A stretch of 35,406 bases of DNA from a virus, in the IMG/VR virus record IMGVR_UViG_3300009391_000104, positions 1 through 35,406 of that record; one strand, 5' to 3'. The notes under the pieces are model-generated. The model made no database searches. It saw nothing but the letters and a program-made list of their open reading frames with translations, and was not told where the DNA came from. The translations under genes and the position numbers were made by a program. Shown here one piece after another: positions 14,173 through 22,287 of this stretch. The first letter of the stretch is position 1. Every line of letters begins with the position of its first letter.

Positions 14173-15906
14173 GTGACTAGTATTGAGAAGGGCGTAAATT
14201 ACGCTGATTTATTCGCGAAGCAAGTACGTAAGAATCAAAAGAAATATCCGGACACTATTAAATTAATGGTGGACAGATATTACAAATGGAAAAAGCGTAA
14301 AGACATTTGGTTTGATGTTGATCGTGCAAATGAAATGTTGGACTGGACGCAAACCTTCATCCGACATGTCAAGGGGAACCTCGCGGGCAAACCGTTGATT
14401 CTGGAAGACTGGCAGTTATTCGCCTTCTCCAACATCTACGGTTGGGTCCATGAAAACGAAGGCGGCGATATTGTCCGCGTCATTCGTGAGAGCTATATCC
14501 AGGTGCCAAAAAAGAACGGGAAAACTCTTGTCGGAGTAGGGGCATTAGGCTATGCGATGTACGGAGAGGGAGCGCTCGGTGCGGATTGCTATTGTTGTGC
14601 ATCCGATTTTAACCAGGCTCAATATGCAGCCAAACCGTTCGCAGCTACTATTCTGAATCACGAGGCTTTACTGGAAGTATCTCATATTTACAAAGGCCCA
14701 AAAGGATCTATATCATCCGTAACTTATGATTACATTCACGAAGATTTAGCGTTTCAGAATCAGCTAATTGTTATGTCGAAAAACATCCAATCAATCGAAG
14801 GTTCGAATCCACACTTTGTATTAAACGATGAACTACATGCGCAGGAGAATATGGAGCAATACGACAACTTTAAGTCGGCTCAAATCAGTCGCGATGAGCC
14901 AATCATGTTTAATATTAGTACAGCGGGTAAAGGGTCGTCATCGGTTGGTATGCGTGTTTATCGCGAAGCAAAAGAAGTTCTGAAAAACGATGATAATGAT
15001 TCAAGTTTCGTTATGATTTATGAGCCAAATAAAAATTATGTTTGGACCGATAGAAAAGTATGGATGATGGTTAATCCTAACATTGGTGTGTCCGTGACTA
15101 TGAGTGCGCTCGAAACCGAATTCATTTCTGCTGCACGTTCTGCTCATAAAAAAGCCGAATTCTTATCAAAGCATTTAGATGTATTTGTTAACTCGGCCGA
15201 AAATTATTTTGAACAGGACCAGGTAGAACATATCTTAGTATCTACTGATGACCTCGGGGATTTATCGGGTGAGACTTGTTATCTCGGACTGGATCTATCG
15301 AAGACGACAGACTTAACTTGTGTCAGTTTGAATTTCCCGACTTTTAACGAAGAAGGAAAAGCGATATTAAAAGTAAAACAAATGTATTTCATTCCTAGCG
15401 AAAATATTGAAACTAGGGAAAAGGAAGATAACGTACCATATACCGATTTAGTCGAAAAAGGATTCGTCCAATTCTGTGATGGTAAAATGATTGACCAAGA
15501 TCAGGTATTAGAATATATCGTTGAATGCATGGAGTTATATGATGTTCGACAACTAAATTATGACCCCGCTATGTCTCAAAAGCTTATCGAGAAGTGTGAG
15601 AATCTAGGGCTAGAATGTATAGTTGTTAATCAATACCCAAATGTCATGAATGCGATGATTGACGATGCTGAAATGTTGTTTTACGAAAAGAGATTAATGA
15701 CGGATAATCCTCTATTGGTATATTGTGCGTTGAATATGGTGGTTGTAAAAAATATGAACGGAATGAAGGGGCCTTCAAAGCGTCAATCTAAGAAAAAGAT
15801 TGATGGGTTTGTGGCCTTTTTGGTTGCTCATAAAGAAACAATGATGTTAATGGATGACGTAGACGAAACAGGCATGGATGATTTGCTAACTGAAATCTAT
15901 AGATAA
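14173..15906 (+). CDS. terL: Terminase large subunit
   Basis: A 577-residue packaging motor. GTG 14173 is chosen because AGGAGGTGG lies about eight bases upstream; in-frame GTG 14140 overlaps the TerS gene without a ribosome site. The ATPase Walker A is Q-V-P-K-K-N-G-K-T (residues 110-118) and Walker B 'FVLNDE' (215-220, Asp219-Glu220). The RNase H-like nuclease starts near 'YLGLDLSKTTDLTCVS' (Asp374), with further acidic residues in 'LNYDPAMSQ' and 'MIDDAEM'. It belongs to the Terminase_1 type found with HK97-like heads. It translocates DNA into the prohead and cuts it. Confidence 0.95.
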   Translation: MTSIEKGVNYADLFAKQVRKNQKKYPDTIKLMVDRYYKWKKRKDIWFDVDRANEMLDWTQTFIRHVKGNLAGKPLILEDWQLFAFSNIYGWVHENEGGDIVRVIRESYIQVPKKNGKTLVGVGALGYAMYGEGALGADCYCCASDFNQAQYAAKPFAATILNHEALLEVSHIYKGPKGSISSVTYDYIHEDLAFQNQLIVMSKNIQSIEGSNPHFVLNDELHAQENMEQYDNFKSAQISRDEPIMFNISTAGKGSSSVGMRVYREAKEVLKNDDNDSSFVMIYEPNKNYVWTDRKVWMMVNPNIGVSVTMSALETEFISAARSAHKKAEFLSKHLDVFVNSAENYFEQDQVEHILVSTDDLGDLSGETCYLGLDLSKTTDLTCVSLNFPTFNEEGKAILKVKQMYFIPSENIETREKEDNVPYTDLVEKGFVQFCDGKMIDQDQVLEYIVECMELYDVRQLNYDPAMSQKLIEKCENLGLECIVVNQYPNVMNAMIDDAEMLFYEKRLMTDNPLLVYCALNMVVVKNMNGMKGPSKRQSKKKIDGFVAFLVAHKETMMLMDDVDETGMDDLLTEIYR

Positions 15907-15977
15907 GGAAGTGGTCCAACATCTTGGTTCGCTACTCCATTATGTAGCCGATAAAACCGTAAAGGGAGATTGATTAT

Positions 15978-16103
15978 ATGAATATCATAAAGCGCAACTA
16001 CCACAAAGGAATGTCGTTGCTGTTTGATCGAGTCATGAACAACCCTATGAAGGCTATCTATCACGATATGAGAACGCAAAGATATTACAAGAGTGGGAAA
16101 TGA
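15978..16103 (+). CDS. Small basic protein between terminase and portal (41 aa)
   Basis: ATG 15978 with AAGGGAGA eight bases upstream opens a 41-codon frame ending at 16103. The product is basic ('MNIIKRNYHKGMSLLFDRVM' then 'RTQRYYKSGK', pI clearly high) and looks like one or two amphipathic helices. A short gene at this spot between TerL and portal is common in HK97-type phages, without known function. The rest of the gap, 15907-15977 and 16104-16141, shows only the ribosome sites. Confidence 0.55.
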   Translation: MNIIKRNYHKGMSLLFDRVMNNPMKAIYHDMRTQRYYKSGK

Positions 16104-16141
16104 AACTACTTTCCATTTTGCATTAGAAAGGCGGTGAGAAA

Positions 16142-17353
16142 TTGGGATTTAGAGATAGGTTTTCCAACTATTTATATACACAAGCAGAAAAGCGAGGATG
16201 GTTTGCAGATGCGATGAGTCGTACCATTCGATACGGCGGGCGATATGTAAACGATGAAAACATTTTGGAGTCATCGGACGTTTATGAATTGATGCAAGAT
16301 ATTTCAAATCAGTTGATGCTTGCTGACATCATTGTGGAAGACGGCGACGGGAACGAAGTTAAAAACCATTCAGCTTTGAAAATATTGCGAAATCCAAATA
16401 ATTATTTGACAGGTTCGGAACTCATTAAATTAATGACGAATACGTATTTGCTACATGGTGAAGTGTTCCCGGTTTTAGATTCGGATGAATTGCATTTAGC
16501 AACTAATGTTTATACAGAACTGGATGACAGGCTGATTGAGCATTTTAAAGTCGGTGGCGAAGAAATACCAGGCTCGATGATTCGTCATATTAAAAACATG
16601 GGGACTAATCATCTCAATGGTGTCGGCTTGATGCAGCTTGGCAAGAGTACACTGGAAGGCGTTATGAGCGCTGAAAAAGTATTGACTGACAAGTATTCGA
16701 AAGGTGGTTTAATGGCGTTCCTGCTCAAACTGGATGCTCATATCAACCCCGCGAACGGCGCACAGTCCAAGCTTATCAATGCGGTACTGAACCAGTTGGA
16801 ACAGATAGATGAATCGCGTTCGGTAAAAATGATTCCACTCGGAAAAGGTTATGAAATCGCCGCAATGGAAAGTCCGATTGAAGATGATAAGACGCTCGCT
16901 TACTTAAATGTTTACAAAAAAGATTTAGGTAAGTTTCTTGGAATCAATGTGGACACATACACCGCACTAACTAAAGCGGATTTAGAAAAAGCGATGATGT
17001 ACTTACACAATAAGGTTGTTCGCCCGATAATGCGAAACTTCGAAGACCATCTGAGTCTTCTTTTTTTTGGCCCAAATACGGATCTACGAATTAAGTTCAA
17101 GATTAATATTCTTGATTTCGTTCCATATTCAATCAAGACAAATATTGCTTACAACATTGTTAGGACAGGAATCACTAGTCCAGACACAGTAGCTGACAAA
17201 TTCTTAGGATTACCAAAACAAAATACACCAGAAACGCAAGCAGTCTATATCTCGAACGACCTTTCCATAATCGGCGAGAAAAAAGCTACTGACGATTCCT
17301 TGAAGGGAGGTGAGAAAGAAAATGCCGAAAAAGATGGAGACGCGGGTAGTTGA
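16142..17353 (+). CDS. Portal protein, HK97 family
   Basis: A 403-residue protein with TTG start 16142 and AAAGGCGGTG upstream. 'DVYELMQDISNQLMLADIIV' and 'LKILRNPNNYLTGSELIKLM' near the N-terminus, then 'IRHIKNMGTNHLNGVGLMQL' and the long helix with 'QLEQIDESRSVKMIPLGKGY', are typical of phage portals of the HK97 type. The dodecamer forms the DNA gate at one capsid vertex. The acidic/lysine-rich tail (residues 385-403) overlaps the protease gene by 32 bases. Confidence 0.93.
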   Translation: MGFRDRFSNYLYTQAEKRGWFADAMSRTIRYGGRYVNDENILESSDVYELMQDISNQLMLADIIVEDGDGNEVKNHSALKILRNPNNYLTGSELIKLMTNTYLLHGEVFPVLDSDELHLATNVYTELDDRLIEHFKVGGEEIPGSMIRHIKNMGTNHLNGVGLMQLGKSTLEGVMSAEKVLTDKYSKGGLMAFLLKLDAHINPANGAQSKLINAVLNQLEQIDESRSVKMIPLGKGYEIAAMESPIEDDKTLAYLNVYKKDLGKFLGINVDTYTALTKADLEKAMMYLHNKVVRPIMRNFEDHLSLLFFGPNTDLRIKFKINILDFVPYSIKTNIAYNIVRTGITSPDTVADKFLGLPKQNTPETQAVYISNDLSIIGEKKATDDSLKGGEKENAEKDGDAGS

Positions 17354-17912
17354 AATTAAAAATCTGACTACACGAAACGGCTTGGAAAACGAACCTGTAA
17401 CTGTGAGTGGTTATGCTGCTGTATTTAATTCACGGGCTGAAATTTGCGATTGGTTTACTGAAGAAATTGAACCAGGCGCATTCGCGAAAGCTATTTCAGA
17501 AAGTGACGTTCGCGCCTTATTTAATCACAGCTGGGACAACGTGCTAGGAAGAATGAAAAGCGGCACTTTGAAACTATCAGAAGATGACAGAGGACTGCAA
17601 TTTGAAATCGAATTACCTGACACTTCTGTCGCACGTGATCTTGTGGTGAGCATGGAGCGTGGTGATATCAATCAATGTTCGTTCGGTTTTTATCCAACAA
17701 TCGAAGAATGGGATTACAATGTCGAACCCGCTCACAGAAAAATTAGCGAAGTGGAGCTTTTTGAAATTTCGATAGTGTCACTACCCGCATATGACGACAC
17801 AGAAGCATCTGTTGTTCGTAGTAAAGAAATTTCTGCAAATGTCGAAAAACGGATGAAAATTATAAACCAAATAAAAAAAATAAATCAAACCTTGGAGGGT
17901 ATCGGATTATGA
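17322..17912 (+). CDS. Prohead protease, HK97 type (S78)
   Basis: A 196-residue serine protease starting at ATG 17322 behind GGGAGGTG. It shows 'VSGYAAVFNSRAEICDWFTE', the catalytic His69 in 'ALFNHSWDNVLG' and Ser120 in 'QCSFGFYP'. These parallel the His/Ser pair of HK97 gp4. It cleaves the capsid delta domain and itself during head maturation. The length is normal. It overlaps the portal by 32 bases and the capsid gene by four. Confidence 0.93.
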   Translation: MPKKMETRVVEIKNLTTRNGLENEPVTVSGYAAVFNSRAEICDWFTEEIEPGAFAKAISESDVRALFNHSWDNVLGRMKSGTLKLSEDDRGLQFEIELPDTSVARDLVVSMERGDINQCSFGFYPTIEEWDYNVEPAHRKISEVELFEISIVSLPAYDDTEASVVRSKEISANVEKRMKIINQIKKINQTLEGIGL

Positions 17913-19474
17913 ATAAAAAACAAATGATGGCTATGATTAAAAGAAAACAGGCTAAATTAAACAAGTTGGACACACGTATGAAAAAAGGTGAGGTCCGCGA
18001 AGAAGAAGTAGCGGTGGTACAAGAAGAAGTGGATGATCTTCAAATTGAAATTACTGAACTGACGGAAGCGGTCGCGGCACTTGAAGAAGAAGTGGTTATC
18101 ATTGACGACGAACTCGAAGCGATTGACGAAGAAATTGTTACGATTGAAGAAGAGTTGGAAGACGAAGCTGCCACGGATGAGGAACGCATGAAATTAAAAA
18201 AACAGCTATTGCGCGCTAAACGTAAAAAACGTGCAAACTATAAAAAGCGTAGCAGTGTTGACGAAGAAGTAGTGACGGAATTGCAAGGTGAAATCGGTAC
18301 ATTAGTAGAAGAAGTGCAAGCATTGCTAGATAGTGTCGAAGAAATCGACGACACTGTTGAAGGTGTGGAGTTGACAGATGAAGACGAAGAAGGCGCAGGT
18401 GATGAAGCGCGCGGAAAAGGTCGTAAAGCACCTGTGCGCAACAAAAAGAATCATGCTGCATCTGCCGCAATTCGTGATGCACTATCTACCAAAAATGCGA
18501 AATCAACGAAAAAACGTAGCGCTGAAATTCGTTCGGCATTTGCGAAATTTGTAGTCGGCCAAATATCTGAATCAGAAGCACGCTCACTTGGGATTGAGGT
18601 CGGCGGTGGTTCGGTAACGATTCCAGATGAAATCGCAAGCGAAGTAATCACATACGCACAAGAAGAAAACTTGTTACGTAAATACGGAACTACTCACAAA
18701 ACGACTGGAAATATTAAATACCCAGTCCTTGTTAAAAAGGCAGATGCAAATGTTAGCAAGAAAGAACGTACTACGGATATTCCCGAATCCGATATCGAAT
18801 TTGACGAGATTCTACTTGATCCATCCGAATTCGATGCGCTGGCGACAGTCACGAAAAAACTCATTAAAATGTCTGGCGTGAACATTGAAGATATCGTACT
18901 TGACGAACTGAAAAAAGCGTATGTACGTAAGGAAATCAGTTATATGTTTAGCGGTGATGACGTTGGAAATGAAAACCCTGGCGCACTTGCTAAAAAAGCA
19001 GTAGCTTATCACGAATCAACTCCAATTGATGTTAACGTAGATGGCTTTTCACAAAAACTTTACTCTCAATTGGTCAAACTTAAAGGACAACCTGTTACGG
19101 AAGTATTACGAAAATCAATGTGGATTATCAACCGCGCTGCACTAACTGTTCTTGAAGATATGACGGACAGAAACGGTAATCCGTTACTACACGAACCGGC
19201 TGACGGCGTAGGTTATCGTCTTCTTGGTCACAACGTGGACTTCACGGATGCAGCAGACGGTGCAGACCGAACTAAAGCGGTATTCTACTTTGGTGATTTC
19301 TCTGCCTTCCATATTCAGGATGTCATTGGCCAATTAGAAATCCAAAGATTGGTTGAGAAATATGCATCACTAAATAAAATTGGTTTCCAAATCTATAACT
19401 TACTGGATGGTCAACTGATTTACAGCCCAATGGAACCAGCTGTTTATCGTTACGAAATCGGAACAACTGCATAA
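17909..19474 (+). CDS. Major capsid protein, HK97 fold, with very long delta domain
   Basis: A 521-residue protein. Residues 1-215 or so are an expanded scaffolding (delta) domain: an acidic coiled coil full of Glu/Asp heptads, a basic patch ('KKQLLRAKRKKRANYKKR'), then a Lys/Arg-rich linker. The HK97 fold proper runs from about residue 230 ('GGGSVTIPDEIASEVITYAQ', the N-arm start) to the end, with P-domain helix 'GVNIEDIVLDELKKAYVRKE' and 'SLNKIGFQIYNLLDGQLIYS'. The mature protein would be about 300 residues after cleavage by the adjacent protease. Usual delta domains are near 100 residues, so this one is about double. Confidence 0.92.
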   Translation: MNKKQMMAMIKRKQAKLNKLDTRMKKGEVREEEVAVVQEEVDDLQIEITELTEAVAALEEEVVIIDDELEAIDEEIVTIEEELEDEAATDEERMKLKKQLLRAKRKKRANYKKRSSVDEEVVTELQGEIGTLVEEVQALLDSVEEIDDTVEGVELTDEDEEGAGDEARGKGRKAPVRNKKNHAASAAIRDALSTKNAKSTKKRSAEIRSAFAKFVVGQISESEARSLGIEVGGGSVTIPDEIASEVITYAQEENLLRKYGTTHKTTGNIKYPVLVKKADANVSKKERTTDIPESDIEFDEILLDPSEFDALATVTKKLIKMSGVNIEDIVLDELKKAYVRKEISYMFSGDDVGNENPGALAKKAVAYHESTPIDVNVDGFSQKLYSQLVKLKGQPVTEVLRKSMWIINRAALTVLEDMTDRNGNPLLHEPADGVGYRLLGHNVDFTDAADGADRTKAVFYFGDFSAFHIQDVIGQLEIQRLVEKYASLNKIGFQIYNLLDGQLIYSPMEPAVYRYEIGTTA

Positions 19475-19487
19475 GAGGAGTGATCCC

Positions 19488-19757
19488 GTGGGCGATTTAA
19501 CCGAAAAATTAAAGTCTCACATTCACTGGGAGGAGGGCATGGAAGATTCTATGCTCTCTTTTTATTTGTCACAAGCAAAAAGTTATGTGAAAACTGCAAC
19601 CGGTAAACAAACGGAATATCTAATCATCATGACTGCAGGTATTTTTTATGAATATCGAGTAGCTGAAAAAGAACTCGGTGAAGCACTAGATGCTATGACT
19701 CCATTCTTTGTCCAGGAGGCGTTTGCTGATGGCGACGAGACAGACGAACAACCTTAA
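19488..19757 (+). CDS. Head-tail connector, gp6-like
   Basis: An 89-residue mainly helical protein with GTG start 19488 behind AGAGGAGTG. 'EDSMLSFYLSQAKSYVKTAT' and 'EYLIIMTAGIFYEYRVAEKE' are the two helices typical of HK97 gp6/phage DNA-packaging connector proteins (PF05135 type). It forms the ring below the portal. Its last 29 bases overlap the next gene, whose ribosome site AGGAGG is embedded here. Confidence 0.8.
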   Translation: MGDLTEKLKSHIHWEEGMEDSMLSFYLSQAKSYVKTATGKQTEYLIIMTAGIFYEYRVAEKELGEALDAMTPFFVQEAFADGDETDEQP

Positions 19758-20064
19758 ATGGGTTGCTGATTTGTTGAAACTTGGTGAATATATAGATCCC
19801 GACACAGACCGTGTAGTTATGGGCTACCCATTCGACAGGAAAATAAAATACAACAATATTGGCGTGACCTCCACAGATAAGCACTTCAGTCGTCAAGACG
19901 GAAACGAAATCATGAAAAAGATTGAGGTCCGTATTAATCGCGATATCGAAAACAACCAAAAAGAATATCGTGTGGAAATAAGTGAGCGCATCTACAATAT
20001 TGAACGTATTTACGTAAAAGAACACGATCGCATTATGGAGGTGTCACTCTCTTATGCAAATTAA
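19729..20064 (+). CDS. Head closure / head-tail adaptor protein
   Basis: A 111-residue beta-rich protein. ATG 19729 has AGGAGG nine bases upstream; in-frame ATG 19708 overlaps that site. 'FSRQDGNEIMKKIEVRINRD' and 'YRVEISERIYNIERIYVKEH' give the strand pattern of the SPP1 gp16/HK97 gp7-type stopper (PF05521 group). It closes the connector after packaging. Position right after the gp6-like gene supports the call; sequence similarity is modest. Confidence 0.7.
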   Translation: MATRQTNNLKWVADLLKLGEYIDPDTDRVVMGYPFDRKIKYNNIGVTSTDKHFSRQDGNEIMKKIEVRINRDIENNQKEYRVEISERIYNIERIYVKEHDRIMEVSLSYAN

Positions 20065-20383
20065 CTTACAGCAATTGCGAAGCATCATGAAAGAGTCTGG
20101 TATCCCCGTCTATCGCGATAATGCACCAACGACTGCCAAGTATCCGTACATTGTTTACGAGTTTGTAAACGAACAGCATAGGCGCGTATCCAACAAGGTT
20201 ATTAAGTCGTTACCACTTTATCAAATTGCTATTATCACAACTGGTACCGAATCAGATTATGAACCGTTGAAGGCTGTTTTCAATGCACACGAAGTCGAAT
20301 ACAGCATGTTCGTCGGCGGCCCATACGACGAAAACGACAGCACCGTCACGCAATACATCACAAATGTGAGGTGCGTACAATGA
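20054..20383 (+). CDS. Tail terminator / tail completion protein (DUF3168-like)
   Basis: A 109-residue protein overlapping the previous gene by 11 bases. 'SGIPVYRDNAPTTAKYPYIV' followed by 'YEFVNEQHRRVSN' and 'YQIAIITTGTESDYEPLKAV' is the alpha-beta layout of DUF3168 or Lin tail-terminator proteins, which cap the tail tube and join it to the head. Usually the gp10-like gene comes first and the terminator second; here the order seems reversed. Assignment rests on size, pattern and context. Confidence 0.6.
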   Translation: MQINLQQLRSIMKESGIPVYRDNAPTTAKYPYIVYEFVNEQHRRVSNKVIKSLPLYQIAIITTGTESDYEPLKAVFNAHEVEYSMFVGGPYDENDSTVTQYITNVRCVQ

Positions 20384-20760
20384 CCAATAATAATGGATTT
20401 GCGGATGGCATGAACCAAATAAGAACATTATTAAACGTGAACCAAGAGGTCCAAATGGGCGTACTAAAGGAAGCTGCCGGCTACTTTGTCGAAAAGATGA
20501 AACCGCTCATTACTCTATCTAACAAAAACAAACAAACCCATTTACGTAATAGCTTAGAAATTCTCGTTGATGGCGATAGAGTAACTGTGAAATTCGGTAA
20601 GGATGCGTGGTATTGGTTCCTGGCCGAACATGGCCATAAAAAAGCCGGCGGAAAAGGTAGAGTCCCGGGATTGCATTTTGTCCAGAACACAATAGATTCC
20701 GAAATGGGCAATATCAAAGAAATAATGCATAACGAAATTATTAACCAGATGGAAGGATGA
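20380..20760 (+). CDS. HK97 gp10-like tail component
   Basis: A 126-residue protein starting at ATG 20380 (ATGA with the previous stop, GAGGTG six bases upstream). The motif 'YFVEKMKPLITLSNKNKQTH' plus 'LRNSLEILVDGDRVTVKFG' followed by 'WYWFLAEHGHKKAGGKGRVP' and 'LHFVQNTID' is characteristic of HK97-gp10 family proteins. These are neck or tail-joining proteins. Its place between connectors and the major tail protein is as expected. Confidence 0.82.
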   Translation: MTNNNGFADGMNQIRTLLNVNQEVQMGVLKEAAGYFVEKMKPLITLSNKNKQTHLRNSLEILVDGDRVTVKFGKDAWYWFLAEHGHKKAGGKGRVPGLHFVQNTIDSEMGNIKEIMHNEIINQMEG

Positions 20761-20763
20761 TAG

Positions 20764-21384
20764 ATGATGAAAGCAAAAGAAATGTTGTATCCGGTTGGTG
20801 TAGAAGATTTATATATCGCTATTATGACAGGCGGGAAAGATACAGATACAGCTATCCCGACTTATGACGAGGAAATTTACAGGATCCCGACAATTGAAAC
20901 AATCGGCATCCAAGGGAATCAGACGAACGCGGTGAAATGGGCTTCAAACAAAATGTTCGTAAACGTTACTAAAAACAGTACGTTCACATTAACACTTGAT
21001 CATACTTCACTCCCTGTGGAAGTCATGGATTTAGTTCTGGGCTACCTCGCAACAAAAGGCATTGTTTTCGACACGGCGAAACCTAAAGAATTTCCGTATT
21101 TTGCTCTTGGATTTATTGCACCGCTAAATGATGATTCAAAAGTGGCTCGTTGGTACCCGCGCGTACAGGTCACTCCTCCACAAGAAAGCTACACAACGAA
21201 CACAGAAGAAACTACTATTCCAACACAACAATTAGTTATGACTGCATCACCGCTACTATTCAATGATGTGACTAAAGCAGACTTTAACAGTGCGCGTGAC
21301 GGTGCAACAGGCATCACTGCTGATAAATTCATGGAACAAGTTATTTGCGACGAAGCACAATTAACAACTTTGTTTCCCGGTTGA
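20764..21384 (+). CDS. Major tail tube protein, phi13 type
   Basis: A 206-residue protein with ATG 20764 after GGAAGGATG. 'VGVEDLYIAIMTGGKDTDTA' near the N-terminus, 'TIETIGIQGNQTNAVKWASN' and 'FALGFIAPLNDDSKVARWYP' fit the phi13-type major tail protein family. It polymerises as the tail tube. The frame ends TTT CCC GGT TGA; an open frame in +1 from the CCC continues straight into an Ig-like domain, so a minority of subunits is probably made as a longer form (see 21380-21640). The order MTP, then gpG/GT, then tape measure is standard. Confidence 0.9.
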   Translation: MMKAKEMLYPVGVEDLYIAIMTGGKDTDTAIPTYDEEIYRIPTIETIGIQGNQTNAVKWASNKMFVNVTKNSTFTLTLDHTSLPVEVMDLVLGYLATKGIVFDTAKPKEFPYFALGFIAPLNDDSKVARWYPRVQVTPPQESYTTNTEETTIPTQQLVMTASPLLFNDVTKADFNSARDGATGITADKFMEQVICDEAQLTTLFPG

Positions 21385-21640
21385 CCCTATAGTCGTGAAA
21401 ACTAGTCCTGCAAATGCGACTAGTACGGCAGGGGGGACTAAACAGTTTACCGCAACCGTAACGGGTGCAACCAATAAAGCCGTTACATGGGCATCTAGTG
21501 ACCTTGCAATCGCAACTATCAATTCGTCGGGACTAGCAACGATCCTAATAGGTGCAAATGTCGATGATGTAACAACCATCACCGCATCATCTGTGGAAGA
21601 CCCCACGAAAAAAGGAACATCGACATTAACAATAGTCTGA
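21380..21640 (+). CDS. Ig-like (Big_2) C-terminal extension of the tail protein, +1 frame
   Basis: This is an open frame without its own ribosome site; the only start codon near the beginning is GTG 21395. Read as a +1 continuation of the tail protein after TTT CCC (21373-21378), the junction is F-P then 'VDPIVVKTSPANATSTAGGT'. That contains the full first strand of a bacterial Ig-like domain, followed by 'KQFTATVTGATNKAVTWASS' and 'GTSTLTIV' at the end. Slippage of UUU to UUC or CCC to CCG gives the same protein. Tail-tube Ig domains made by programmed frameshift are known, for example in Listeria phage PSA (+1). They decorate the tail surface and may bind cell-wall sugars. Confidence 0.75.
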   Translation, partial: VDPIVVKTSPANATSTAGGTKQFTATVTGATNKAVTWASSDLAIATINSSGLATILIGANVDDVTTITASSVEDPTKKGTSTLTIV

Positions 21641-21653
21641 GGAGGCAATTCAA

Positions 21654-22040
21654 TTGACGAAACTTAGCGATTTAATCAATGTGAAAATTAACCAAGATAC
21701 TATCAATATACAAGGTGTAGAGATTCCGGTTATTTTCACATTTACAGCCTTCCCACTTATCGAAGAGGCTTACGGAAAATCTTATGGTCTTTTTGAAAAA
21801 GAATTGAATGGTATGTTACAAGACGGAAAAGTGATACTCGGGAAAAAAGAGGTAAAAATGATGAACGCTTTAATCTATGCGATGGTTAAAAGTGGTGGCA
21901 CAGACTGCACACCTTACGAAATTGAAACATCCATTCCACCGTCAGACTTACCAGCCATTTTCCGAACTGTACTTGGAATCTTCAACAACCAAAACTTCCA
22001 ACATGCCGACATGGAGAAATTAAAAACTGAAAAAAAGTAA
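21654..22040 (+). CDS. Tail assembly chaperone gpG-like
   Basis: A 128-residue helical protein with TTG start 21654 and GAGGAGG upstream. It lies between the tail tube and tape measure genes, where lambda gpG stands. It ends 'LKTEKK' at GAA AAA AAG TAA, containing the slippery heptamer A AAA AAG in the correct phase (22031-22037). Zero-frame translation makes this short chaperone. It binds the tape measure protein and recruits tail tube subunits during assembly. 'FTFTAFPLIEEAYGKSYGLF' resembles the gpG group of Gram-positive phages. Confidence 0.85.
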   Translation: MTKLSDLINVKINQDTINIQGVEIPVIFTFTAFPLIEEAYGKSYGLFEKELNGMLQDGKVILGKKEVKMMNALIYAMVKSGGTDCTPYEIETSIPPSDLPAIFRTVLGIFNNQNFQHADMEKLKTEKK

Positions 22041-22270
22041 AGAACGTATTTACTGACCGCTTACAATCCCAATCCGATACATTAGATTGGGATTTTTATT
22101 TTTATGTCGGAAATACGTTGCTCAATTGGAGTAGAGGCGACTTTTTTGAGAGCACACCAAATCACTTGATGAAACAGTACATCATGCATGTGAAATATAC
22201 CAATCCAGGCGCGCTAAAAGAAGAAGAAACAAAACAAATTTATACGCTCGATCAGACTCCATTTATGTAG
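22031..22270 (+). CDS. gpT part of the gpGT tail chaperone, -1 frameshift
   Basis: In the -1 frame, after A AAA AAG (22031-22037), the reading continues V-K-N-V-F-T-D and on to 'DWDFYFYVGNTLLNWSRGDF', then 'KEEETKQIYTLDQTPFM' and TAG at 22270. A TGA at 22028-22030 in that frame prevents independent reading from upstream, and there is no start with a ribosome site. The fusion gpGT, about 206 residues, is required in trace amount for tail assembly in lambda-like phages. The stop is 17 bases before the tape measure ATG. Confidence 0.85.
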   Translation, partial: KKVKNVFTDRLQSQSDTLDWDFYFYVGNTLLNWSRGDFFESTPNHLMKQYIMHVKYTNPGALKEEETKQIYTLDQTPFM

Positions 22271-22287
22271 AAATGAGGTGAGAATAA

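Noticed and set aside
15912-15974. 20-codon GTG frame after the large terminase gene
   Set aside because: Very short, with its ribosome site too close to the start, and it overlaps the leader of the better-supported 41-aa gene.
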